A DNA stretch of 34,426 bases from Stropharia rugosoannulata (lineage: Eukaryota > Basidiomycota > Agaricomycetes > Agaricales > Strophariaceae), in NCBI GenBank assembly GCA_028532985.1, contig JANCIK010000019.1, positions 1-34,426 of the forward strand. The letters are read 5' to 3'. A program made the position numbers and the translations under genes. The stretch's first letter is position 1. Every line of letters begins with the position of its first letter. Below the pieces are notes generated by a model. The model worked only from the letters and a program-made list of their open reading frames with translations. It was not told the DNA's origin and made no database searches. This document shows positions 7,615-17,911 of the stretch, piece after piece.

Positions 7615-8584
7615 ATTTGCAAATCTGCATGCTCTGCTTCATCGTCATCCACTCTACCCCTCAATGCAGAGCTCTGGCATCGTCGTTGCGGACATCATAG
7701 CCATGCACACATCAACAAGCTGCTCTCCAAGGATCTGGTCACTGGCATGCTCGTAACGTCGAAAGAGCAGCCAGATCTGATTTGCGAACCATGCTTAGCT
7801 GGCAAGATGACATCTGGCACATTTCCGAGCTCAACTCGCAAATCGGCGAAACCACTTGAATTGGTGCATTCTGACTTGCATGGTCCGCTCTCAGTGCCTA
7901 CGCCTGAGGACATCGCTACTGGATCACATTCATCGACGACTGCACTCACCTGCATGCTGTCATGTTCCTAAAGCGCAAGTCAGATGCATTCGATGCATTC
8001 AAGGTGTACAAGGCATATGCAGAGAATCAGCTAAACACGAAAATCAAGGCAATGCAGGATGACAAGGCTGGTGAATACATGTCAAACAAGTTCATACAGT
8101 TTATGGAGCAATGCAGCATTCACAGGCGCCACAGCACACGCAATTGGCCTTAGCAGAATGGTGTTGCTGAGCGTGCCAACTGCACTATTGCTGAGCACGT
8201 CACTGCAATGCTTGTAGAGGCAAAGCTCCCACTCTCGTTTTGGCGACTTGCAGTGTTTGCTTACATTCACGTGTGGAACAGGCTACCTACGTCGTCTCTG
8301 ACTGACTCTGTGCCCTACACTGCATGGCATGGCAAGAAACCCGATATGAGCCATCTCCGTGTTTTTGGTTGTGCTGCGTGCGTCTTTGTGCAGAGAGACA
8401 AACGCAAGTCACTGCAACCACACATTGAGAAGTGCATTTTCGTCGGTTATCCTACAGGCTACAAAGGCTGGCAGTTCTACAATCCGTCCACTAAGAAGTA
8501 TGTGATCTCGGGCGTGCTATCTTTGACGAACGCAGTTTTCCTGGTTTGAAGGTCACTTCACCAATCAACTTGTTTCCAAAGGGC
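7615..8584 (+). pseudogene. int: U1 Copia integrase, interrupted
   Basis: Integrase inserts the cDNA into the genome. Visible are the HHCC finger (LWHRRCGHHSHAHINKLL ... ICEPCLAGKM), the first catalytic Asp in LVHSDLHGP, the second in QDDKAGEYM and the Glu in QNGVAERAN, followed by the Copia C-terminal region (FVGYPTGYKGWQFYNP). Lesions: one base missing in CCTGAGGACATC (about 7910; shared with U2), the common TAG at 8151-8153, and one base missing in CTCGGGCG (about 8511), so the SERAIFDER block is read out of frame. Confidence 0.85.
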
Positions 8585-10240
8585 ATGCCTTCACACTTCT
8601 CAGATGTACCAGATTCTGGGGGGGATTCAACTGCTGCTTATTTGCCTGACTTGGACACTGATGACTCTGATGCACCAACTGCACCTGCTTCGGCAGGACC
8701 AGCACCATCTGACTCGTCATCTGATGACGAACACGATGCACCTACTCCCAACTCGCAGAAACCGACCACTAGTGCGAAATCGTCGAGTTTACCAATGTGC
8801 TCAACTCGGCTCAATTCGCATTCTGGGAAATCGCATGTGCATTCCGGTCCAACTGCTGGTCCCAGCAAGTCGAGTCAAGTACCATCGGATAGGGCGTCGA
8901 AAGACAAGTCTGACAGTACCACACCCAAGTTGGAGTCATCGCATCGCATTCCGCAATCGTCGAAAACACCAACATGCTCAACTCGACGAGATCAGCATTC
9001 TGCTCCAAATGTGCCCCAACTGCCTCGTACTGTCGCACCTCCCATTCCTGTGGAACCCAAAGTCGTTGCTGAGCCTCTGAGACGCACTACACGTGAATCT
9101 CGACCTCCTGGTGAATGGTGGAAAGTCAAACCTGCTGCTGTGCCCCTCCCGCCTTCTCGCCGCCTTCTGAGACTGATGACCTCGATAATGACGAACTCGA
9201 CAGTTACACTGTTGATGAAGGCTTGGAAGAGGTTCAGTTTGCTGGTGCTGCTACTGTGTCAGATCCCAAGAACTACAAGCAGGCACTCAAGGGCGACGAC
9301 GCAGACAGATGGCGAGATGCAGCCAATGCAGAGTACAACACACTGCTGCAGAACAACACTTGGGAAATTGTCGACTTGCCACCTGGTGCAAAGGCAATTG
9401 GTTCTGGTTGGGTCTTCAAGGTCAAGCATCATGCAGATGGCACTGTGGAGCGTTACAAGGCTCGTATCGTCGCAAAGGGCTATAGTCAACGTCCTGGAGT
9501 CGATTACACTGAAGTCTTTGCTCCCACCTTCCGTCCAGCAACCTTGCGCATGATACTGGCTATTGCAGCTGCAGAGGACCTTGAGCTACGTTCTGTGGAC
9601 ATCTCGTCTGCATTCACCAATGGTGACTTGGATGAGGACATCTATATGCTGCAACCTGAGGGATTTCACGAAGGCGCACCAAACAAGGTCTGCAAGCTGC
9701 GCAAGTCACTACGGTCTCAAGCAATCAGCTAGGCAGTGGAACACGAAGTTACACTCTGTTCTCACTGATATGGGTTTCAAGCGTGTGGAAGCAGACAGGT
9801 CAGTGTACATCTACTCAGATGGCACAGTTCACATTTTCGTGCCCATCTACATTGACGACATCACATTTGCGTCCAAATCGACTGTGTCCATTGACTGTCC
9901 TGTGAAGCAACTCAGTGAACGATTCAAATGCAGGGATCTTGGTGCTACGGAGTTTCTACTAGGTGTTGGCATTACCAGGGATTGCAGCAAACGCAAGATT
10001 TCGCTTCACCAGCGCCAGTTCATTCTGGACATGCTTGAGCGTTACAGTATGCAAGATGCAATTCCTGTCACCACTCCCATGTCAGCTGGCACCGTCCTCA
10101 CTCGTGCAATGGCACCTAGCAGTTCTGACGACATTGAGTTCATGCGAAATGTTCCCTACCTCAGCGCCATCGGTTCCCTTCAGTATCTCGCCACAATGAC
10201 ACGTCCTGACATTGCACACACTGTGTCTTACCTCGCATGA
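8585..10240 (+). pseudogene. pol: U1 linker and Copia reverse transcriptase
   Basis: The segment 8585-8873 is the sense counterpart of the inverted spacer copy. The acidic/Ser-rich linker holds two CSTR repeats that encode the 29-base motif (8797-8825 and 8974-9002). RT follows with YKARIVAKGY, DISSAFTNGDLDEDIYM and YIDD at 9848-9859. Frame breaks: one base missing near 9157 (TTCTCGCC) and two bases missing near 9710 (CACTACGG where others have CACTTTACGG). Ends at the shared TGA 10238-10240. Confidence 0.85.
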
Positions 10241-10813
10241 TTTAACAGCAATCCTGGACCGCAGCACTGGACAGCAGTCAAGCACTTGTTCAAGTATCTG
10301 AAAGGAACACTTGAGTACAAGTTTGTTTACTCTGGTTCGCTTGGTACAGATCTGTTCACAACTTACTGTGATGCTGCACACGGCGATTGCAAGGACACTG
10401 GACGCTCTACAGGTGGATATGTCGTTCTTATGGCTGGTGGTGCAATTAGCTGGTCTAGCAAGTTGCAGAGCATTGTGACACTCTCTACCACTGAAGCTGA
10501 GTTTGTTGCTGCGGTTGAGGCTGGCAAGGAGATCTCCTGGATGCGCAACATTCTGCGCGAGTTTGGCTTTACGATTCCAGTTCCCTCCACACTGCACATT
10601 GACAACCAGTCTGCTATCAGTGTATCGAAGAACCCAGAGCACCACGGACGTATGAAGCACCTCGACCTTCGCTTTTACTGGCTACGCCACGCTGTACAGA
10701 ACAGAGTCATTACACCCTCGTTTATACCCACAACACAACAGGTGGCTGACATTCTCACCAAACCGCTCTCAGCAGTTAAAGTAGATTACTGTCGCTCTCA
10801 CATGGGAGTTTGA
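10241..10813 (+). CDS. pol: U1 Copia RNase H (open, best copy with U2)
   Basis: Open from just after the shared TGA to TGA 10811-10813, with its first internal Met at 10286 (MFKYLKGTLEYK). All blocks are in one frame: YCDAAHG, RSTGGYVVLMAGGAISW, STTEAEF, HIDNQSAI, KHLDLRFYWLRHAV and the ending VADILTKPLSAVK. It would degrade the RNA of the RNA:DNA hybrid. Because the upstream TGA separates it from RT, it is probably not translated except by readthrough or reinitiation. Confidence 0.8.
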   Translation, partial: FNSNPGPQHWTAVKHLFKYLKGTLEYKFVYSGSLGTDLFTTYCDAAHGDCKDTGRSTGGYVVLMAGGAISWSSKLQSIVTLSTTEAEFVAAVEAGKEISWMRNILREFGFTIPVPSTLHIDNQSAISVSKNPEHHGRMKHLDLRFYWLRHAVQNRVITPSFIPTTQQVADILTKPLSAVKVDYCRSHMGV

Positions 10814-10854
10814 CCATAGTGTATATACTGTAGTATAGAGACTGCCTTGGTCAC

Positions 10855-10861
10855 GGGGGAG
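10855..10861 (+). other. U1 polypurine tract
   Basis: GGGGGAG directly before LTR-A; unusually short for a plus-strand primer. Confidence 0.6.
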
Positions 10862-11065
10862 TGTTAGATTACATAGGATTGGACTGACCATCGGCAGTAG
10901 ATTAGATATCGCGTACTATATTTAGTACGCTCCATATATAGTTAATCTCGCTTATGGCAGTATATAAGGCATGTACTAGTGTAGATGCCTCTTAATCTCT
11001 TACCACCATCATCTCTGTGTGAGTTAGGTTCGCTCTCTGCACCTGTAAGCAGTCTGCTTTCAACA
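10862..11065 (+). repeat. U1 3' LTR, type A
   Basis: Appears identical or nearly so to the U0 LTR-A (ATCGGCAG form), and unlike the LTR-B at the other end of the same unit. An element fresh from transposition should have two identical LTRs. Confidence 0.9.
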
Positions 11066-11454
11066 CTAAGGGCCCTGGCTGCTTTGCATGCCCTGGCTGC
11101 CTTAGGATCTCTAAGGCTGTGCCAGGGAGATACAAAGCCCTGGGGACAAAGTCATTTTCCTGATGTCGACTTGCATGGACCAGTAGTTGGACCGAAATGC
11201 ACATGTGATTTCCCAACATGCAAATTAGCCAGAGTTGAGCACTTTGGTAAACTCGATGATTTCACACCAGTGGTCGGTTTATGCAAGTTGGGAGTAGGTG
11301 CATCGTGTTCGTCGTCAGATGACGAGTCAGATGGTGCTAGTCCTGCTGAAGGAGGTGCAGTTGGTGTGTCTGAGTCATCAGTATCCAAGTCAGGCAAATA
11401 GGCAGCAGTTGAATCCCCTGCAGAATCTGGCACATCTGAGAAGTGTGAAGGCAT
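11066..11454. repeat. U1 spacer (S1 hairpin segment plus inverted linker copy)
   Basis: 389 bases. S1 is 11066-11165 (one C fewer in CCCTGGGG, one A fewer in ACAAAGTC). The inverted linker copy is 11166-11454, facing minus, and abuts LTR-B at 11455. Confidence 0.85.
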
Positions 11455-11658
11455 TGTTAGATTACATGGATTGGACTTGACCATCAGCAGTAGATTAGAT
11501 ATTGTGTACTATATTTAGTATGCTCCATATATAGTTAATCTCGCTTATGGTAGTATATAAGGCATGTACTAGTGTAGATGCCTCTTAATCTCTTACCACC
11601 ACCATCTCTGTGTGAGTTAGGTTTGCTCTCTGCGCCTGTAAGCAGTCTGCTTTCAACA
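11455..11658 (+). repeat. U2 5' LTR, type B
   Basis: Carries the same B-type CpG-depleted variants as in U1. Confidence 0.9.
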
Positions 11659-11678
11659 GGTTATGAGCCCTGTGCTCT
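11659..11678 (+). other. U2 primer-binding site
   Basis: Identical 20-base anticodon-arm complement as in U1. Confidence 0.75.
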
Positions 11679-12370
11679 AAGCATCCTACTCATCACTTCT
11701 CTACTGTCCTTTCTCCACTGGTGGCTTGGTATAACCTAACACTCATTGTCGTTTGTTTTGCCTCGTTTTCTCGTGAGCACGACTGCCACGTCCGACCATC
11801 GTTCTGGTACCACCTGCGTTACACCAGCTTGCACGGTTATCGAGCAATCTGCCTCTTTTGGTTAGGTCAATAGCACTCTCTTGGTGTTCACCAGAGACTT
11901 TGCTCCCCGGGCTTCCCTGATTGTCAAAACACGTGGTTCTTTCGAGCACCTCATCGTTACACATGTCCCTCGTCACTTGCCCACTCACAGGTCGTCACAA
12001 TCAGCCGTTCACTCGCAATTCACTGTTCTTCACCAGAGTGCTCAACTCTGTCCAATTGACACTCTGAAACAGTATTGCTCACTGCACTAGCACATTGTCA
12101 CTGTCGTTCGCACAACTCGATCACACACGTTCCGCATCGTTGAACTATACCTTCATTCAATCTCGTGTCAATCAGTTCACTGCTGCTCGTGGAATTGACG
12201 TTTTACTGCAAGTGCTCAACTCGGCCTAATTGTGATACTGCAAGTGTCCTGTCCACTGCTTGTGCATTTCAGCCCAGCTCGCCTCGCAAGTTCGCCACAT
12301 CGTTTGCGCCATTCTCAGCTACCACCTCATACCACTTCATGTCTATCACCACTTTGCTTCACCTGCAACC
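11659..12370 (+). other. U2 leader
   Basis: 712 bases. Small deletions against U1 near 11720 (ACTGGTGG), 11793 (CACGTCCG) and 11861 (TTTGGTTAGG). The 69-codon ORFs persist at 11881-12090 and 12165-12374, the latter again overlapping gag as ATGA. Confidence 0.6.
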
Positions 12371-13155
12371 ATGAGTTTCTTTGCAACACCTCAGTTTGAC
12401 AAACTGAGCACTGCCAACTACCAACTCTGGTCTTGCAACATGAAAGCATGGTTACACTCTCAGGAGCTATGGCGTCTGGTTACAGGTGAATGCAAGCGTC
12501 CTGTGCTCTCTCTTATGCCGTCTATGGCTGAGATCGAGGCACACAACACATGGACAAGCAAGTCAACTGCTGCTGCTGGCTACATCCACAGTCATGTTCA
12601 GAATGAGCTCAAATCACACTTGGCTCACATTCTGCATGACCCAGTTAACATGTGGTCAACTCTGGCAGCTGTTGGTTCAATGGCACAGTCTGCTTTGCCC
12701 CCAGCAGAGGAGATGTCACAAATTGTCAGTATGCAGGTTTTGCGTCTGCACTTGCTACATACAGGTGACGCACAAGGCAATGATTTCGACTGGCTTGCAG
12801 ATACAGGTGCAACTAGCCATATGACGACTCATCAAGACTGGATTGTGGAGTACAAACCTCACTGTGTCCCAATTCGTCTTGCAGATGATTCTATCGTCTA
12901 CTCTGAGGGTGTTAGCAATGTGGTGTTCCATCCAGTCATCAATGGCAAGAAAGCGGACGCTGTAGTCATCAAACGTGTTCTGCCGTCCCCAAGTTGCGCA
13001 ACAATCTGCTTGCATGTCTGTACCTCACCAAGCGCTCTGGCATCCTGATTGAGATCGATGCAAAGAAGATGTACTTCAACTGCTCTGGCAAGACCATCTT
13101 CACTGCAACTATCAATGCATTGCACTCTGCCATTCTAGATGGTCTCACTCATCCC
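12371..13155 (+). pseudogene. gag-pr: U2 shortened gag and protease, gag/PR in one frame
   Basis: The run CCCCC with GTCAG keeps gag (ATG 12371) and protease (DTGA at 12800-12811) in a single frame, although the peptide between them (SMQVLRLHLLHTG) is probably an out-of-frame reading. A base is missing in CTGCCGTCCCC (about 12983), which ends the frame in the second half of protease. The gag deletion is the same as in other units. Confidence 0.85.
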
Positions 13156-14121
13156 ATTTGCAAATCTGCATGCTCTGCTTCATCGTCATCCACTCTACCC
13201 CTCAATGCAGAGCTCTGGCATTCGTTGCGGACATCATAGCCATGCACACATCAACAAGCTGCTCTCCAAGGATCTGGTCACTGGCATGCTCGTAACGTCG
13301 AAAGAGCAGCCAGATCTGATTTGCGAACCATGTAGCTGGCAAGATGACATCTGGCACATTTCCGAGCTCAACTCGCAAATCGACGAAACCACTTGAATTG
13401 GTGCATTCTGACTTGCATGGTCCGCTCTCAGTGCCTACGCCTGAGGACATCGCTACTGGATCACATTCATCGACGACTGCACTCACCTGCATGCTGTCAT
13501 GTTCCTAAAGCGCAAGTCAGATGCATTCGATGCATTCAAGGTGTACAAGGCATATGCAGAGAATCAGCTAAACACGAAAATCAAGGCAATGCAGGATGAC
13601 AAGGCTGGTGAATACATGTCAAACAAGTTCATACAGTTTATGGAGCAATGCAGCATTCACAGGCGCCACAGCACACGCAATTGGCCTTAGCAGAATGGTG
13701 TTGCTGAGCGTGCCAACTGCACTATTGCTGAGCACGTCACTGCAATGCTTGTAGAGGCAAAGCTCCACTCTCGTTTTGGCGACTTGCAGTGTTTGCTTAC
13801 ATTCACGTGTGGAACAGGCTACCTACGTCGTCTCTGACTGACTCTGTGCCCTACACTGCATGGCATGGCAAGAAACCCGATATGAGCCATCTCCGTGTTT
13901 TTGGTTGTGCTGCGTGCGTCTTTGTGCAGAGAGACAAGCGCAAGTCACTGCAACCACACATTGAGAAGTGCATTTTCGTCGGTTATCCTACAGGCTACAA
14001 AGGCTGGCAGTTCTACAATCCGTCCACTAAGAAGTATGTGATCTCGGAGCGTGCTATCTTTGACGAACGCAGTTTTCCTGGTTTGAAGGTCACTTCACCA
14101 ATCAACTTGTTTCCAAAGGGC
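13156..14121 (+). pseudogene. int: U2 Copia integrase, the most damaged copy
   Basis: Losses: two bases within the HHCC finger (GGCATTCGTTG, about 13220), two near the CEPC motif (CCATGTAGC, about 13333), one in CCTGAGGACATC (about 13446), and one in GCTCCACTC (about 13767), plus the shared TAG 13688-13690. In contrast the C-terminal SERAIFDERSFPG block (from 14045) is intact and open into the linker, as in U5 but not in U1, U3 and U4. Confidence 0.85.
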
Positions 14122-15775
14122 ATGCCTTCACACTTCTCAGATGTACCAGATTCTGGGGGGGATTCAACTGCTGCTTATTTGCCTGACTTGGACACTGATG
14201 ACTCTGATGCACCAACTGCACCTGCTTCGGCAGGACCAGCACCATCTGACTCGTCATCTGATGACGAACACGATGCACCTACTCCCAACTCGCAGAAACC
14301 GACCACTAGTGCGAAATCGTCGAGTTTACCAATGTGCTCAACTCGGCTCAATTCGCATTCTGGGAAATCGCATGTGCATTCGGTCCAACTGCTGGTCCCA
14401 GCAAGTCGAGTCAAGTACCATCGGATAGGGCGTCGAAAGACAAGTCTGACAGTACCACACCCAAGTTGGAGTCATCGCATCGCATTCCGCAATCGTCGAA
14501 AACACCAACATGCTCAACTCGACGAGATCGGCATTCTGCTCCAAATGTGCCCCAACTGCCTCGTACTGTCGCACCTCCCATTCCTGTGGAACCCAAAGTC
14601 GTTGCTGAGCCTCTGAGACGCACTACACGTGAATCTCGACCTCCTGGTGAATGGTGGAAAGTCAAACCTGCTGCTGTGCCCCTCCCGCCTTCTACGCCTT
14701 CTGAGACTGATGACCTCGATAATGACGAACTCGACAGTTACACTGTTGATGAAGGCTTGGAAGAGGTTCAGTTTGCTGGTGCTGCTACTGTGTCAGATCC
14801 CAAGAACTACAAGCAGGCACTCAAGGGCGACGACGCAGACAGATGGCGAGATGCAGCCAATGCAGAGTACAACACACTGCTGCAGAACAACACTTGGGAA
14901 ATTGTCGACTTGCCACCTGGTGCAAAGGCAATTGGTTCTGGTTGGGTCTTCAAGGTCAAGCATCATGCAGATGGCACTGTGGAGCGTTACAAGGCTCGTA
15001 TCGTCGCAAAGGGCTATAGTCAACGTCCTGGAGTCGATTACACTGAAGTCTTTGCTCCCACCTTCCGTCCAGCAACCTTGCGCATGATACTGGCTATTGC
15101 AGCTGCAGAGGACCTTGAGCTACGTTCTGTGGACATCTCGTCTGCATTCACCAATGGTGACTTGGATGAGGACATCTATATGCTGCAACCTGAGGATTTC
15201 ACGAAGGCGCACCAAACAAGGTCTGCAAGCTGCGCAAGTCACTTTACGGTCTCAAGCAATCAGCTAGGCAGTGGAACACGAAGTTACACTCTGTTCTCAC
15301 TGATATGGGTTTCAAGCGTGTGGAAGCAGACAGGTCAGTGTACATCTACTCAGATGGCACAGTTCACATTTTCGTGCCCATCTACATTGACGACATCACA
15401 TTTGCGTCCAAATCGACTGTGTCCATTGACTGTCCTGTGAAGCAACTCAGTGAACGATTCAAATGCAGGGATCTTGGTGCTACGGAGTTTCTACTAGGTG
15501 TTGGCATTACCAGGGATTGCAGCAAACGCAAGATTTCGCTTCACCAGCGCCAGTTCATTCTGGACATGCTTGAGCGTTACAGTATGCAAGATGCAATTCC
15601 TGTCACCACTCCCATGTCAGCTGGCACCGTCCTCACTCGTGCAATGGCACCTAGCAGTTCTGGCGACATTGAGTTCATGCGAAATGTTCCCTACCTCAGC
15701 GCCATCGGTTCCCTTCAGTATCTCGCCACAATGACACGTCCTGACATTGCACACACTGTGTCTTACCTCGCATGA
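14122..15775 (+). pseudogene. pol: U2 linker and reverse transcriptase
   Basis: One C is missing in GCATTCGGTCC (about 14381, shared with U3) and one G in CCTGAGGATTTC (about 15193), which splits RT between the metal-binding DISSAF block and the YIDD block (15383-15394). Three bases are missing in frame near 14695. Ends at the shared TGA 15773-15775. Confidence 0.85.
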
Positions 15776-16348
15776 TTTAACAGCAATCCTGGACCGCAGC
15801 ACTGGACAGCAGTCAAGCACTTGTTCAAGTATCTGAAAGGAACACTTGAGTACAAGTTTGTTTACTCTGGTTCGCTTGGTACAGATCTGTTCACAACTTA
15901 CTGTGATGCTGCACACGGCGATTGCAAGGACACTGGACGCTCTACAGGTGGATATGTCGTTCTTATGGCTGGTGGTGCAATTAGCTGGTCTAGCAAGTTG
16001 CAGAGCATTGTGACACTCTCTACCACTGAAGCTGAGTTTGTTGCTGCGGTTGAGGCTGGCAAGGAGATCTCCTGGATGCGCAACATTCTGCGCGAGTTTG
16101 GCTTTACGATTCCAGTTCCCTCCACACTGCACATTGACAACCAGTCTGCTATCAGTGTATCGAAGAACCCAGAGCACCACGGACGTATGAAGCACCTCGA
16201 CCTTCGCTTTTACTGGCTACGCCACGCTGTACAGAACAGAGTCATTACACCCTCGTTTATACCCACAACACAACAGGTGGCTGACATTCTCACCAAACCG
16301 CTCTCAGCAGTTAAAGTAGATTACTGTCGCTCTCACATGGGAGTTTGA
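15776..16348 (+). CDS. pol: U2 Copia RNase H (open)
   Basis: Open from after the shared TGA to TGA 16346-16348, with an internal Met at 15821. It encodes the same 175-residue reading as U1 with all catalytic blocks in frame. It differs from U0/U3/U4 in lacking the extra A in GGTTCGC. Confidence 0.8.
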   Translation, partial: FNSNPGPQHWTAVKHLFKYLKGTLEYKFVYSGSLGTDLFTTYCDAAHGDCKDTGRSTGGYVVLMAGGAISWSSKLQSIVTLSTTEAEFVAAVEAGKEISWMRNILREFGFTIPVPSTLHIDNQSAISVSKNPEHHGRMKHLDLRFYWLRHAVQNRVITPSFIPTTQQVADILTKPLSAVKVDYCRSHMGV

Positions 16349-16389
16349 CCATAGTGTATATACTGTAGTATAGAGACTGCCTTGGTCAC

Positions 16390-16396
16390 GGGGGAG
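16390..16396 (+). other. U2 polypurine tract
   Basis: GGGGGAG next to LTR-A. Confidence 0.6.
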
Positions 16397-16600
16397 TGTT
16401 AGATTACATAGGATTGGACTGACCATCAGCAGTAGATTAGATATCGCGTACTATATTTAGTACGCTCCATATATAGTTAATCTCGCTTATGGCAGTATAT
16501 AAGGCATGTACTAGTGTAGATGCCTCTTAATCTCTTACCACCATCATCTCTGTGTGAGTTAGGTTCGCTCTCTGCACCTGTAAGCAGTCTGCTTTCAACA
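16397..16600 (+). repeat. U2 3' LTR, type A
   Basis: A-type, but with ATCAGCAG where U0 and U1 have ATCGGCAG; this variant is shared with U3 and U4. Confidence 0.9.
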
Positions 16601-16991
16601 CTAAGGGCCCTGGCTGCTTTGCATGCCCTGGCTGCCTTAGGATCTCTAAGGCTGTGCCAGGGAGATACAAAGCCCCTGGGGACAAAGTCATTTTCCTGAT
16701 GTCGACTTGCATGGACCAGTAGTTGGACCGAAATGCACATGTGATTTCCCAACATGCAAATTAGCCAGAGTTGAGCACTTTGGTAAACTCGATGATTTCA
16801 CACCAGTGGTCGGTTTATGCAAGTTGGGAGTAGGTGCATCGTGTTCGTCGTCAGATGACGAGTCAGATGGTGCTAGTCCTGCTGAAGGAGGTGCAGTTGG
16901 TGTGTCTGAGTCATCAGTATCCAAGTCGAGGCAAATAGGCAGCAGTTGAATCCCCTGCAGAATCTGGCACATCTGAGAAGTGTGAAGGCAT
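16601..16991. repeat. U2 spacer
   Basis: 391 bases; S1 16601-16701, inverted linker copy 16702-16991 with one extra base (AAGTCGAGGC, about 16927) that disrupts the minus-strand reading. Confidence 0.85.
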
Positions 16992-17195
16992 TGTTAGATT
17001 ACATGGATTGGACTTGACCATCAGCAGTAGATTAGATATTGTGTACTATATTTAGTATGCTCCATATATAGTTAATCTCGCTTATGGTAGTATATAAGGC
17101 ATGTACTAGTGTAGATGCCTCTTAATCTCTTACCACCACCATCTCTGTGTGAGTTAGGTTTGCTCTCTGCGCCTGTAAGCAGTCTGCTTTCAACA
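16992..17195 (+). repeat. U3 5' LTR, type B
   Basis: Same B variants as U1. Confidence 0.9.
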
Positions 17196-17215
17196 GGTTA
17201 TGAGCCCTGTGCTCT
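17196..17215 (+). other. U3 primer-binding site
   Basis: Identical to U1. Confidence 0.75.
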
Positions 17216-17911
17216 AAGCATCCTACTCATCACTTCTCTACTGTCCTTTCTCCACTGAGTGGCTTGGTACTTAACCTAACACTCATTGTCGTTTGTTTTG
17301 CCTCGTTTTCTCGTGAGCACGACTGCCACGTCACGACCATCGTTCTGGTACCACCTGCGTTACACCAGCTTGCACGGTTATCGAGCAATCTGCCTCTTTT
17401 GGATTTAGGTCAATAGCACTCTCTTGGTGTTCACCAGAGACTTTGCTCCCAGGCTTCCCTGATTGTCAAAACACGTGGTTCTTTCGAGCACCTCATCGTT
17501 ACACATGTCCCTCGTCACTTGCCCACTCACAGGTCGTCACAATCAGCCGTTCACTCGCAATTCACTGTTCTTCACCAGAGTGCTCAACTCTGTCAATTGA
17601 CACTCTGAAACAGTATTGCTCACTGCACTAGCACATTGTCACTGTCGTTCGCACAACTCGATCACACACGTTCCGCATCGTTGAACTATACCTTCATTCA
17701 ATCTCGTGTCAATCAGTTCACTGCTGCTCGTGGAATTGACGTTTTACTGCAAGTGCTCAACTCGGCCTAATTGTGATACTGCAAGTGTCCTGTCCACTGC
17801 TTGTGCATTTCAGCCCAGCTCGCCTCGCAAGTTCGCCACATCGTTTGCGCCATTCTCAGCTACCACCTCATACCACTTCATGTCTATCACCACTTTGCTT
17901 CACCTGCAACC
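17196..17911 (+). other. U3 leader
   Basis: 716 bases. Carries GGTACTTAACC (U1 and U2 have GGTATAACC), a variant shared with U4-U6. The upstream 69-codon ORF is broken (GCTCCCAGGC and CTGTCAATTG); the one overlapping gag (17706-17915) is kept. Confidence 0.6.

Larger units (their letters stand above)
5911..11065 (+). mobile_element. U1: complete Copia unit LTR-B to LTR-A
   Basis: Domain order gag-PR-IN-RT-RNH identifies Ty1/Copia (integrase before RT). The unit is 5155 bases without its spacer. Frame is broken at the gag/PR join, at the integrase core (about 7905), at the shared TAG, in the integrase C-terminus (about 8510), twice in linker/RT, and at the shared TGA. Confidence 0.95.
11455..16600 (+). 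mobile_element. U2: complete Copia unit
   Basis: 5146 bases without spacer, the shortest complete unit. Gag and protease share one frame here, but protease and integrase carry several small deletions. RNase H is open. Confidence 0.95.

Noticed and set aside
8151..8153. Nuclear genetic code with TAG as Gln
   Set aside because: A conserved TGA also interrupts pol, and other frames in the window use TAG as an ordinary end (for example the transposase C-terminus). Founder mutations explain both stops more simply.
10082..10660. Minus-strand ORF of 192 codons opposite RNase H, repeated in U2 and in part elsewhere
   Set aside because: Shadow of RT/RNase H codon usage. It follows the sense-strand indels and shows no recognisable domain.
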